A DNA stretch of 64,000 nucleotides from Manduca sexta (taxonomy: Eukaryota > Arthropoda > Insecta > Lepidoptera > Sphingidae), in the NCBI RefSeq assembly GCF_014839805.1, contig NC_051120.1, positions 2,604,001 to 2,668,000 of the forward strand, read 5' to 3'. Shown one piece after another: positions 33,788 to 45,425 of the stretch. Position numbers and translations under genes: made by a program. A model generated the notes under the pieces. That model was not told the origin of the DNA. It worked only from the letters and a program-made list of their open reading frames with translations, and ran no database searches. Position 1 is the stretch's first letter; every line of letters begins with the position of its first letter.

Positions 33788-33938
33788 CTCGCCTGCTCTC
33801 CTGGGCCTCAGGGCCAGGCTGGCGGGAGACCAGGATGTGGCACAACACCTCGTATAGCTCAGCCAATAGGCGGTTCAACCGGGAGAAGTTCTCGTCGTTA
33901 GCTTCTCGCTCGCTCGGTAAGTTGAATGCTATTGCCAT
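33788..33938 (-). CDS. First coding exon of an unidentified host gene
   Basis: The ATG at 33938 has a strong insect start context (GACAAAAATGGC). The frame is open for 50 codons plus one base and ends at a near-consensus donor GCGAG|GTGAGTG (GT at 33786-33787). The encoded start is MAIAFNLPSEREANDENFSR, followed by a leucine-rich, probably amphipathic helix (about residues 18-38, including RLLAELYEVLCHIL), then a proline/glutamine/serine-rich stretch. There is no signal peptide or membrane segment. Composition is GC-richer and more codon-like than the surroundings, and a long AT-rich presumed intron follows. The frame's read-through past the donor is presumably intronic. I do not recognise the family and see no second exon in the window. 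Confidence 0.6.
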
Positions 33939-34960
33939 TTTTGTCTTCTACGATGGAATCTCGGATTCACAATGAATTTTGTATGCATAAATGCTATGGT
34001 CTTTTATGGTTCGACCTCTCCTCGGTTTTTTTGGTGTTGCCCTCTCAATAAAAAAATATTAAATTTTAAAATCTTCAATTCGACGAAAATAATTTTTGTT
34101 TTATAAAGTTTATTGTTATTGAAAAATTTAGTGTCAATCTTGCACAAAACAGTTCACTTCACCGTACACCGGTGTCTTCACAATTTGGCTAATGGAGATC
34201 ACAAATGAGTTCTTGTTCACAAAGTTTTACGCGAACAATTAGTACGAGCGTCCGTGATTCACTCGTCACAGCGTCGGAGCGCGCACGGTCGATGACACAA
34301 TGGCACCAACTAACGCACTATGCATTGTCGCTGCATGTAAACAAACTCAGTGCGCGCAACAGCCCGGGTAAACAGGTCGGCTTGCACGTGCGTCCAGCGC
34401 GGAAGCAAATCGTGTAATAAGGGATAATACTTCGTGCACATCATTGCCTCGCTCGGCCCCTCTCCGTGTAGTGGTGCGGTGCATAGCGTAAACACGCACG
34501 CACACAGACGCGCCCGATTTGATTATAAATAGTAGAACGCACGGTAGCACGTTCCTTCGCACTCCACCGCTACAATCAGCGTTGACACCGGATCTTCTAT
34601 CCCTCTCCCGCTCCCTAAAGCTGTATCCACCCGTCCCGTTTCAAATTGGTTACATCATATTACAACAGCTATCGAGAGTGAGTCTCTCTCGTTCGGATGT
34701 CCTGACGCGCTCCCTGCCGCGAGTGAGAGGGAATGTTTTGTTGACTTAGAATTTGGTAACGAGAAAGCGCGCCAAAGTGAGGGCGTTCTGATTGGCTGTC
34801 AGGTATGGGGTGAGGTGACGTAAGAGCGTGTATTGTGGCGCACGGGGTTGCTAAACGAGCCCGTTCACTCGATCACCGGCTCTCCGGTGTAGTAATACAA
34901 AGTGTGTTTCGCGGTCTGCCATTTAACGACTCTTTGTTCAGACGTTGCGATGCTGTTTTG
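33939..34960 (-). promoter_or_regulatory. 5' UTR and CpG-rich, possibly bidirectional promoter region
   Basis: Immediately upstream of the ATG is an AT-rich presumed 5' UTR (33939-34140), then about 800 bp of CpG-rich sequence. A TATA-type motif TATAAATA at 34523-34530 is nearly symmetric, so it could serve either strand. Further upstream are an inverted CCAAT box (GATTGGCTG near 34790) and a CRE-like GTGACGTAAG near 34816. A TCAGTGCG initiator-like motif near 34349 reads on the plus strand. Small open frames here (for example 34205-34417 and 34519-34749) are probably composition artefacts. Confidence 0.45.
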
Positions 34961-36028
34961 AATACGATTTAGGATCTGGTCATACGATCCCGTGACAGGA
35001 GCGCGTGTGTCGGTTCTAAGTAATCCAGTAATGGCAGTATCGCGTTCTTATAAAAGTTTTATTGCAACGGTTTCTCTCCATGCGTTTTGTTTGTGCAATA
35101 TGAGGTGTTTCGAGGTTTATTACCGTTTAGGAGTGGAAACCATTGTTTTGATTCACTCAATGGCAGTAAAATTGATAGTCACTTTAAAGTATAGTAAATA
35201 AAATTCTCAATAAAAAGTAACAGTTTTGCGTAATTCTATCTTACTTTGTCTTTTGTGTTTTAATGATGTAGTCTTGTAAGTGTTGTTATAAACGAAGAGA
35301 ACAAAATCAATCAGTAAATAGCGTAGAAAATATCGAAGTAAAATTTTGATATTAATTATTGTAGCAATACCGGTGTAAATAATTTTATTCAAGTTAAAAT
35401 AATGTGCCGTGACAAAAAAATAAGTCCACCAAAACGCCTCTAGAATAGTCCAAAATTACTACTCGTTACAGAAACAGAGAATAAAAAAAGTGTATGCAAA
35501 AAAGAAAATTTTCATGTTTTCAGGTTACAGTATGACAAAAGGTTAAGTATGCTACATAACACATAAATAAAAAATATTCTATAAGAAAAACAAAAAGTTG
35601 AAAAACGCAGAAAATATGTTCAATAAAATATCAAATCATATTCGAATCTACACATTATATGACATATTCAGATATAAAAACTTACATTTAATTTTCCATA
35701 TAAAATTTCCGAATCATTTTCGCAACACCACTGCCCACACCAAACACCGAAAGCTCACTAAAATGATTATCGGATGATTTCCAAACCACAACACTTAGTC
35801 ACGAGCAAGGACCATCCTGAGTCATTAGAATAATAAAGGCAAATATTTTAATCAGACTAGCTTCCCGTCCCGAGTTTGCTCACACAAAAAATGATCGTTA
35901 GAAACACGTCTTAATTATGCTGGCAAATATGCAGGGATATAATTTATGTTAGCTTGAAATGTATAAAAAATCTACAACAGTCCATATATTATAACACCGT
36001 TAAAATTATTTCAAAGTTGTTTTTCAAA
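34961..36028. other. AT-rich non-coding sequence up to a gap
   Basis: No gene or recognised repeat seen. Confidence 0.4.
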
Positions 36029-36528
36029 NNNNNNNNNNNNNNNNNNNNNNNNNNNNNNNNNNNNNNNNNNNNNNNNNNNNNNNNNNNNNNNNNNNNNNNN
36101 NNNNNNNNNNNNNNNNNNNNNNNNNNNNNNNNNNNNNNNNNNNNNNNNNNNNNNNNNNNNNNNNNNNNNNNNNNNNNNNNNNNNNNNNNNNNNNNNNNNN
36201 NNNNNNNNNNNNNNNNNNNNNNNNNNNNNNNNNNNNNNNNNNNNNNNNNNNNNNNNNNNNNNNNNNNNNNNNNNNNNNNNNNNNNNNNNNNNNNNNNNNN
36301 NNNNNNNNNNNNNNNNNNNNNNNNNNNNNNNNNNNNNNNNNNNNNNNNNNNNNNNNNNNNNNNNNNNNNNNNNNNNNNNNNNNNNNNNNNNNNNNNNNNN
36401 NNNNNNNNNNNNNNNNNNNNNNNNNNNNNNNNNNNNNNNNNNNNNNNNNNNNNNNNNNNNNNNNNNNNNNNNNNNNNNNNNNNNNNNNNNNNNNNNNNNN
36501 NNNNNNNNNNNNNNNNNNNNNNNNNNNN
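36029..36528. other. Assembly gap of exactly 500 N
   Basis: Placeholder gap. Copy 2 of the duplicated block starts at the first base after it. Confidence 0.98.
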
Positions 36529-37048
36529 AGACGTTATAAATGAAAATTAAAAAAAAATATTTAATATTATTCTATTTTTGACCTTCATAAAATATTCGTA
36601 TTATTAACTGAAATATTGATTTTCACAGCTTTAAGTATATAGAGTTAATAACTACAATAATCGCTAAAAACCATAATGCATCTACCTACAACATTTAAAA
36701 CAAACCGGCAACAAAATAAAACGACAGACAATCAACGCGGCACTCTTTATGGGCCGTCGCCAAACAATCTAAAGGTTGACACAAACTTAGTGCTTTGTTT
36801 AGAGTCTAGACAATGGCTCCAACACGTCGCAAATTACTGCCAGCAATAACACTGGCTAATAGCAATCTTGTTTAGCTGATTTTATGTTAAAACATTTATC
36901 CGTGTATTTTTCTTTTTTGTTACTTTAGAATGTTTTCAATCAGCGATTTGCCTGTCTTCTGTGTTTAGTTTAGAATCTTTGCATAAGTGATGTGAAAATA
37001 TTTATTAAACCCATAAACTATTAATCTAATAAACAATATAATTGACAT

Positions 37049-37158
37049 ATCATCATCATCAGCCGCAGGATGTCCACTGCTGAACATGGGCCTCTTCCAA
37101 ACATTTCCAGATCGACCTATTGGAAGTGGCCCGCATCCAGCAAGCTCCTGCGATTTTT
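37049..37158 (+). repeat. Lepidopteran-type repeat fragment (duplicate of 1628-1736)
   Basis: Same sequence as the copy 1 counterpart with one extra G near 37121. Confidence 0.5.
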
Positions 37159-37903
37159 ACATATATCTATAACGAAAACAATATTTTGACACCAAGAAAA
37201 ATGGCTTTTTATATTTTATTATAAAATTATTTAAAAAACCGTTCGAATGAATTCAAGATTCCACTCATCAAATGAAAACAGGTTACTTTCACATTAAATG
37301 GATATTAAAATGGACAAAATTGCATCACTCTGTAGAGGTGCGCGGGCGCAGATGACTCACAGCGATCGTCAAACACTCTCACGACAAAGGAATAGTTAAA
37401 AAATAAACACTTCAAATATGAACTTCAATTTATGCTTTCGTGTTAACCAATCTTGTAACTTGGTATCGATTACTCAGAAAAAAGGTTGTGGTACAAATTT
37501 TTGAGAAGTGTGGGCGTCATGTTAATTATAAAAGACTAAAAAACTTCTGGAAGTTACTCAATATTCATTTGTCGTTCGTTATTCCTAAACTGTTGACTTT
37601 ATGCGAATTAAAATGGAGACTTCCCTAAGTTCAAATTAGCCCTTTTCCTTTGTAATACACATTATTTTTCTTTAAAGCACTGAATATATGATTCTTCTAT
37701 ATACGAGTGTGTATAGACAAACCCTACATCGCACTATTTACAATTTAAGAGTTAATTTGAGTGAAAATGCATGAAAATAAAAAGAGTACGAAAACGCGTG
37801 ACTACGATCAATCTATCTTTAGAACCAAATTATTATTAGTCTCATATTGATATCCACAGGTTTAAATTAGGACTTTTAAGTATTCAATTTTAAAATAGTC
37901 TAA

Positions 37904-38124
37904 CCCCCTTATTTATAGACGTTTTTTTCTAAGGACGGAGTAAAGCTGTGATAACAAGTCTGTTTCTCAGTGCTGACTGCATGGCAGCCTTCGCAGTACG
38001 TAGATATACACAACGGCCCTATGGCTACGCACTACGAAGGCTGCCATGCCGTCAGCACTGAGAAACAGACTTGTTATCACCACTTTACTCCATCCTTAGT
38101 CAAAAACATGTATGAATAAGGGGG
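37904..38124. mobile_element. Palindromic MITE, duplicate of 2478-2700
   Basis: Same element, 221 bp here because a T run is two bases shorter; TAA flanks at 37901-37903 and 38125-38127. Confidence 0.8.
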
Positions 38125-38903
38125 TAAATTTCCTCAGATACTTTTTACTTTATAAAAATATATTAGTAATACAAAATCAAGACTCCGAAACTTCGAACGG
38201 ACCCCTAAACTTTATGGGTCTACATCAGAATTTCATAACACAATGAATAAAACATAGTTGTGCTCATAAAAATTACAACCATAGATTATAAAATTAAAAA
38301 AATATGACGTAATAGATCATACAATGTTATTCAAAAGAGACGTGACGTTTACATTATTGCCATATTTAACGATTTAACGTCAATGGACAAAGTGTTGCCA
38401 GTTTATTGCGCTAAATAAATCATTGGTATCGTAAATTGACTGTTCGTTCTCCGTTTATGATGAGAAAACGTTTTGAATTGGGCTTTATTGTATTTTTACA
38501 TGTGGCGGTTGAAAGTGGCTGATTTTAATAGTATTGGAGTTTAAATCTATGTTAACTGTTAGTTTATAGCATATACTATGTTGCAGTTTTTATAAATACT
38601 TTCATAGGCAAGGATTAGTTTAAATACCATTATATATGTCTATTTCTATTGTCAAGCGTCGGTGTAAAATCTGTTTTTTTCAGCTCGACACATATTTTTG
38701 CCAGTGTAATTTTTGGATAAGACAATTTTTTTTTTTGACTCATCGACTGCGTACGCTGAATAATTTCGGGAGCATCGACTTTCGTAACATCAGTCATCAA
38801 TTTAAACCGTACCAAGTATCAACAGTAAAACGGACCGATCAGATATTTTAACAAGCTCACAGATTCCTTTTGATTGATTAACTTTTATCATTGCTGAGTT
38901 AGT

Positions 38904-39209
38904 CTTTTTTTATTGCATTGAATAGACGAGCTTGCCGTTTGCCTGAAGGGAAGCGACACAACCGCCCATAAACAGTAGAAACACTATCTAACAATACTTT
39001 GCATTGCAAAGTATTGTTCGGTATTCCAGTGCGCTCGCCATCCTGAGACATGAGATGTTAAGTCTTATTATGTCCAGTAGTTACACTGGCTACTATGTCC
39101 GTCAAATCGAAATACAACAGTGACTACACACTGCTGCTTGGCAGCAGAAATAGGTATTGCGGTGGTACCTACTCAAGCGGACTCCCACATAATAGAGACC
39201 TATTACTAG
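38904..39209 (+). repeat. SINE family A, duplicate of 3475-3780
   Basis: Same insertion, including the 29-bp perfect palindrome. Confidence 0.85.
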
Positions 39210-39477
39210 TGCCTCGGTGGCGTAGTTGTATTGCATGTCCGGTACAATAGCGCTCTGAGGTCCTGGGTTCGAATCCCGGGTCGGGCAAAGTGATATTTGG
39301 GTTTTTCTACTCAGTATCAGCCCGGAGTCTGGAATTTGTGGCCGATATGGCGATAGGCTCGCCCCCTATCACATCATGGGACGGAACATAATTGGCGAAA
39401 AGTGGGTGCCTTGGTTGCGCCTCTGCATACCCCTTCGGGGATAAATGCGTGATGTTATGTATGTATGTATGTATTAC
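39210..39477 (+). repeat. SINE family B, duplicate of 3781-4056
   Basis: Same insertion with small differences ('ttgtggccgatatgg', 'ggttgcgcctctgc'). Confidence 0.85.
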
Positions 39478-41172
39478 TAGTATAATTAAAAATCTCTCAA
39501 AGCAAAGTTTATAATAAAAATCATCATCAATCGTACCCACCTAGGCGTACTCTCTTATATGAGAGACCTACCAGTAATGAGATCTTTATTGAAAACCGCC
39601 GTAGCAGAATCAATTATCATTCATTACACCACAACTATCGATCGTAAAATTATAAAACAAAAGACGACCGATAACGATGACGAAAGACTCGTAACAAACA
39701 TAATGAGTCGATGTGAGCCTTATGTTTGCTTTAGATAAGGGTTCAGATTGTATGGCACAACTTATAAGCTAAGGCGGCATGTAATTATAAGAAAGTTTAG
39801 GAAATGTTGAACGGATTTGAAAGATCTTACGCTGGATTCATGTACAGAATTTTTATTCCGGGGCTTGTATACCATATTGTATACTTGTGAAAGATCAGGA
39901 AATCAATCAATTGGATCACTTAATCTTAATTCTTACTGATATTATAATAAAGCGAATTCTTGCGAAAATGTTAGGATTTATTGGGATGAAATTTGGCACA
40001 TGGTTAGATGTTCTTTTCTTGAATTAGCGTAGAAGCTTAAAATTATTTATATTAATATATTCGAATATTTATTTAATTACTGGCGTCGACGTACGGATGA
40101 TTTTATCGACCACTTTCACCACATTGATCTAGAGACTGTCGTAATGGAAAAGGCTTTTCACGTTTGAGTGATTAAATTCACTAAAACTTTTCTCCACTAA
40201 TCTTAATATTACGAAGAAAATCCCTTTTTATCGCTGCCAGTACATAATTTTTCTCTACTAATCTTAATATTAAGGAGAAGATCTCCTACTTTCTCGCTAC
40301 CAGTACACAACTCAGACCAAATATAAATAGATAATAAGCGCATGAGCCAACGAAAGCTTAATAAAACGTGTAATAATTGTAGGCTGTATTCTGATGTGTA
40401 TAGTTTGTAAACTCGATAAGGGACTCTTTGTTCCCAGTTTGTTGACTTATGAATCATTGAACTATATATCATTTGGATAAGTCAAACTATGATGATATGT
40501 AAGAGGAGTAATCATCTCTCGTCAGTTGACATGCTATCTAGATCTTAGTATCAAAGGGTCACTGTTCTGTGCCAGTAACAAAAAAACTTAAATGATTACA
40601 CTGCAAAGCTTACTTTTGCAGGTTTGAGAGGATTTTAATTTAAGATCCTTCGCAAAAAGAGGCTATCTCAATCATCATCGATTTATTTAGTATTTAATTA
40701 ACCTTTATTTTTTATTAATTATGATTACTCACCATCAAAAATACTTACTATTTTATCTTCTAAACGAAAATAAAACTTAAATTCAAAGTTACACAATATA
40801 TTTTGTTACACAGTATTTCAAATTACATATTAACAAGAACAAGGTGTGGCACATTACAAACCAACAATAAATAAAACAATGATATGTCACAGTTTGAAAA
40901 CACTTTATAATTATTTATTGTTCCACTGAGTTACTTGCTAATGGACGCATAATATATGCTAATTGCGGACACGGAAACCTTGTAATTATTGTGCATAAAT
41001 AATGTTCTATTTGTGCGATAAATCTGGAGCTTTTAGGAAACATTAGTATAAAAGAATATACCACTCCCTAAATGAGTCAACAAAGGAATGAACAATGTAT
41101 TTTATTTTTATACCCAAAAGTAAAATGAGTATTGTCATAAATTATTTTAAAGGAATATTATGTATGCATATT

Positions 41173-41470
41173 CGGCACGGAGATAGCCTAGTCGAGAGTG
41201 GAACGGACTGCCGAGACGAAAACGCAAGATCAAATCCCAAGGGCGCACACTGACTTCTAAAATTATGTGTATTTTTCCTGAATTATCGCTTGCTTTAACG
41301 GTGAAGGAAAACATCGTGAACAAACCTGTATACTTGAGAAGTTCTCTATAGGAATTTTGACGGTGTGTAACGTCTGCCAATTACGCAATAGGCCAGTGGA
41401 TTTAGACCTCGTAAAAGAGGCCCAGCTGTAGGACGGTATTCTAATACAGGACTAATATTATTATTATTAC
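41173..41470 (+). repeat. SINE family C, duplicate of 5738-6034
   Basis: Same insertion; one visible substitution (tatacttgag versus tatacctgag). Confidence 0.8.
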
Positions 41471-42013
41471 CAACCAAATCTTTGCATTATGTAGGGCTCG
41501 ACTGCGTTCGTCACCCTAAGACGATATTAAGTATCATCATGCCCAATAATTTTGCCGGTGCAAATATCCTGCAACAAGGAACACAAGAGTGTATGTACAC
41601 TGTTACTTGCCAAAAATGGATGTGGGTACCCAGATGGATCCGTACGAGAATCCTACCATCAATATTAAAGTATATTTTTATTTATATACCCTTTCCAAGA
41701 TATCCTCCTGTATATGTTACCATCATATTTCGTCAAAGGATACCATTTCGGAGTTTCAGATGGTATGAATTTAAAAGCTCCAAGTATAATACATTGCGAC
41801 ACTCGTCAGTTTAAAGCTAGATTATAAGAGTAGTGACCCTATTTAAATAGCCAAAAGTGGAGGCAGATGACCTAGTTTATATTGATCCGAAACGCATTAA
41901 CGAATCTTTAATTTCATACAGTTTTCCATAAGATAGTATGATGGTCGAGCCAGGGTTGCAAACAAAACTTTTTGAACCTGGTTTGAGAAGTTGATGGTAG
42001 GATATATATATCT

Positions 42014-42305
42014 GCAGGGATAGAGACCCCATAGACAAGGTGTAAAACCCGTCATAGTAACTCACATACATATGTAGAGTTCCAGGATCGGACTGTGTGT
42101 GTCCTTAATCAAGCTTAGCATTACGTCCGCCTATGTACAATACTTAAATATATGTGAAGTAATAACAAATATAAAAGTAATATCCGATTTCAAACAGGCC
42201 GGCATAATTGTATCGACTGGCAAGGGTAATCACCTCTTGTCAGTTCACAGCTATCTGGACCCTGCTCCGCTTACCATCAGAACCCATCCATCTGCACGAG
42301 GTAAT
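42014..42305 (+). repeat. Family E repeat, duplicate of 6580-6870
   Basis: Same insertion, one extra G and one extra A in short runs. Confidence 0.6.
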
Positions 42306-43078
42306 TTCCTTTTCGCGTATAATAAAAAAAACACTAGCTCCATCATTCAAAAGTTACAGCAGCAACCATGAATCATTTTCAGCTCCATTCTACTATAAAA
42401 TTCAAACGCACACTGGTTCTATTTCACATTCACAGACAATATGGCGATATAAAATTCCTTTGTGTTACAAGAGTCAGTGAGTCATCCACTCGCCATGCGG
42501 GCGATGGTAATTACGGAAAAATTATGGAAACTCATCGTTTTGCACTATAAAGGGTATGGGAAATGTGCTGTGCAATTATTGTGTTGCGTATTAGTATTGA
42601 CAGAGAAATAATTGCGTGTTTATATGTCAGGATTATGTTTTGTTTGGTTCTTGGCTTGTTTTTTATTCTGGAAAAGTATAGGCTGCAAGACTTTTTTTCA
42701 AATAACATTTATTGTAATGTAATTAATTTTTAATTCACTTTAAGCTACCAGAAATAGACGTAGGATAAAATATTTTCAACAATATGTTAGGTAATACAAG
42801 TTTACCGACTTTAAAATCTATGGTTATTCCTTCTAAAGCGTGTTCCTTTAAAATCCTGTCATTATGGCATTTAAAAAAATATATATATAAATATCACCTA
42901 AACTATTAGTTCTACAAAGTTTTGATGGATGTCTAAAATTTGCCACCGACCCTAAGCATATTAAAAATACCAAATTGTGGTTTAAAGCTAATATTCTTTC
43001 ACATTATCACCTCCAAAATTAAACCGAAGCTAATAATGCAAGTCGTGAATATTTAACCCCTTTTCAATCCATCGATAC

Positions 43079-43634
43079 TGACGCGAAGTATGATCATTTG
43101 TGTTGCACCCTTATCTTCAATTATTGACCTTATAAGCTTTACTTAAGGGTTCAAATTGCCTTGTTTGCATCTTTTAAAAAATCAGACACGTAACTAATCG
43201 ATGAACGATGGGCGCATTGTTAATCGCAGGTGTTCGAATGATTTGGAGTTTTTTTGTCCGCGTCGGTGCGTGCAACGGCCCACTGTGCAACGGTATTGTC
43301 ATCCTATACAGGGTTAATGTTTGGGTGTCTACGTCTGTTTTAGTAAACAGTTATTAATATGTTTTTTGTTGTCATTATCTTGATTCCATAATAAGAAACG
43401 TTCTACGTCATCGCTAATAATGTACTAGTCTGGCCATCGAGTCACAAAAATGTAGCGGCAAATGTAAAAAAAATCTACGATTTGTAACCTCGTGAAGATT
43501 AAAAAGATGAGTTTATGTTACAGTTATATTTTTATTAATCAAATATTTTATATAAATAAAAAACATTAGTCACTTGATACCCGCGGTAATAGGGTATATT
43601 TTTTTAATTTGCCGCCATATTTTGTGACACGATT
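43079..43634. other. Unique non-coding sequence beyond the duplicated block
   Basis: No gene recognised. This is the sequence expected to follow 7640 if contigs A and C overlap. Confidence 0.4.
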
Positions 43635-43831
43635 TGTTGGCTAGACTCTACGTACTGGATCTGGCGTTCCGTACACTCATTGTGTTCGACTTAACTGTAC
43701 GTAGTGTAGTTATGTACGGACTGGCGCTCATAATATAAGAACTCGAGTCTAAGTATAAACCTGGATGTAAATAAAAATATTAGTCGAATAAGTAAAATTT
43801 ATTTGTTGTTCAAGTGAATAAGGTTATAACA
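43635..43831 (+). repeat. Possible solo LTR
   Basis: The segment starts TGTTGGCTAG and ends TTATAACA, giving inverted TGTT/AACA ends. It has a TATA-like 'cataatataag', a promoter-to-tail layout and an AATAAA-like run. GTGAC directly follows (43832-43836) and also occurs six bases before the start (43624-43628), so the target duplication does not abut cleanly. No second copy in the window. Confidence 0.3.
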
Positions 43832-44340
43832 GTGACGTTTTGGTTTCAATTCAGATTTTGAACAAATAGTTTATATGGACGTTCGTATCTATCGAACACA
43901 CGCCAATGTTCTACGTGGTCTGTGCCCTATATTAACAGATGCAACTATTGAAATAAACTATTTTACGGAATTTATCTTGGTTATTTATGTTATTATTTTC
44001 TCCGACGTTTCCAAGACTTTACAGCCTTCGTAGTCACGGGGCCGACGGGCGTGTCCAACATTTATTTATTTATTTATTTATTAACTAAGTGTATAACAAT
44101 TGCTGTTGTTACATTTTATTCGCGTAAACATAAGAAATCAGATGCAACTATGTTTAGCTCTGAAGTGAACAACACGTAGATATAAATAAATATTCTGTTG
44201 GAATCTAACAGAAATAATATGGTATCCAAGTTCCATCTTTCCATTCGTCAATTCTATTTCTCTTTTTAGTGAGTTTGTATAACCTCTGCTATTAGCATAG
44301 TAAATATAATATAGCAGTAGATTGATTCCTTTCGAACCGA

Positions 44341-44440
44341 ATTGCGGCTACAGCGGCCAATCTCAACGGAGACCAGCTCAGTTCGTACGAGATATTATAG
44401 TGTACAAATGTGTGCGTAATACACAGGCACTCTCATAGCA
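44341..44440 (-). repeat. SINE family F fragment, minus strand
   Basis: The phrase 'gatattatagtgtacaaatg' with 'cacaggcactctcatag' resembles, in reverse, the tail of the tRNA-derived SINE at 52335-52600 as I remember the family. Confidence 0.4.
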
Positions 44441-44586
44441 GTAGATATAATGACTGATAACAATGAATAAAACTATCAACATAGTACAAATATATATTTT
44501 TCGTTCAGTAGTCATTGTTCTTATATTTTAGTTGAAATTGTTACTATGGTTTCCAACAATAAACGTCTTTCTTTCTCCTTGTTATA

Positions 44587-44870
44587 TCTATATATATAAA
44601 AATGAATCGCTTATATCGCTTGGTCACGCCATCATGCGTGAACGGCTGGACCGATTTCACTATTTTTTTTTGTGTGTTTGTTATTGTCAGGAAAAGGTTC
44701 TTATGAAAGAAAAAATCAAAAAATTGCGACGGAAAATTAGAAAACCTAACGAAAATATTAATTTTATATAACTGTCAATTGTTTGAAATAACTGTCAGAT
44801 TGAAATGATTGACAGAATGCGCGCTGCAAATTCATAGTCAAGACGGGACAACCTCTGTCGGGTCAACTAG
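44587..44870 (+). mobile_element. Non-autonomous Helitron-like element, 284 bp
   Basis: Starts TCTATATATATAAAAATGAA and ends with a GC-rich stretch GACGGGACAACCTCTGTCGG followed by GTCAACTAG, so the ends are 5'-TC and CTAG-3'. It sits between an A (44586) and a T (44871), the usual Helitron target. The motif 'gaacggctggaccgatttc' is typical of such elements in Lepidoptera (from memory). The small open frame overlapping it is not a gene; Rep/helicase is absent, so it would need an autonomous partner. Confidence 0.75.
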
Positions 44871-45264
44871 TATCTTTAAAAAAGCAAAATATTCATGGAC
44901 GTATTAAAATGTCAGTCTACAAAATTTTGTACTACGAAAGCATGCGACACAATACATGTGACAGTTTCCTTGCTTCTTTGCATTCCTGATTCATATCTAG
45001 CCGACCCGCCTAATCCGTACGGCGCGGCGTTGGTAAATGAGTATTATATTCCTTACCAGACAGCGGTGACACGCGAATCTAACAATAGAGGGTAGTTTCA
45101 CAAACAATGGAGACTTTGCATGTACAGTTGATGTGCAAAAGTGTTTGGAGTTAAATGTTATGGAAATTAAAACATGTGATTATTATGTTAATACCTATAT
45201 GATGCAATTAGGTTTCATATTCTTTTAAAATTAATGAAACTTTTTTTGCTGATAAAAGATAAAG

Positions 45265-45425
45265 GTCTGATTATATTGTCCCTATATAAAAATAGTTTAT
45301 GTCCTTCCCAGGGTGTCAAACTATCTTCATACCAAATTTCAACAAAACCCATTCGGTAGTATTTGAGTTTATAGCGTGACAGACAGACGCGACGAAGAAA
45401 TTTGCTTTATAGTATATAAGGATAC
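45265..45425 (+). repeat. Non-LTR retrotransposon tail fragment (RTE-like)
   Basis: Contains 'ccctatataaaaatagttta', 'cataccaaatttcaacaaaa' and 'gtgacagacagacgcgac', a familiar tail pattern in insect genomes. No coding sequence. Confidence 0.5.

Larger units (their letters stand above)
36529..43078 (+). repeat. 6.5-kb block, copy 2 of 2 (starts at assembly gap)
   Basis: Counterpart of 1107-7640, only 16 bp longer overall. It contains the same features in the same order. A local difference near 40975-41000 replaces 'cttcgtgcatg' with 'cttgtaattattgtgcat'. Beyond 43078 the sequence continues uniquely, as expected if this contig continues the one that ends at 7640. Confidence 0.95.

Noticed and set aside
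1107..43078. Recent biological segmental duplication
   Set aside because: Both borders coincide exactly with assembly gaps and the differences are mostly homopolymer lengths, so an unmerged contig overlap is the better explanation. Kept as a finding with a test.
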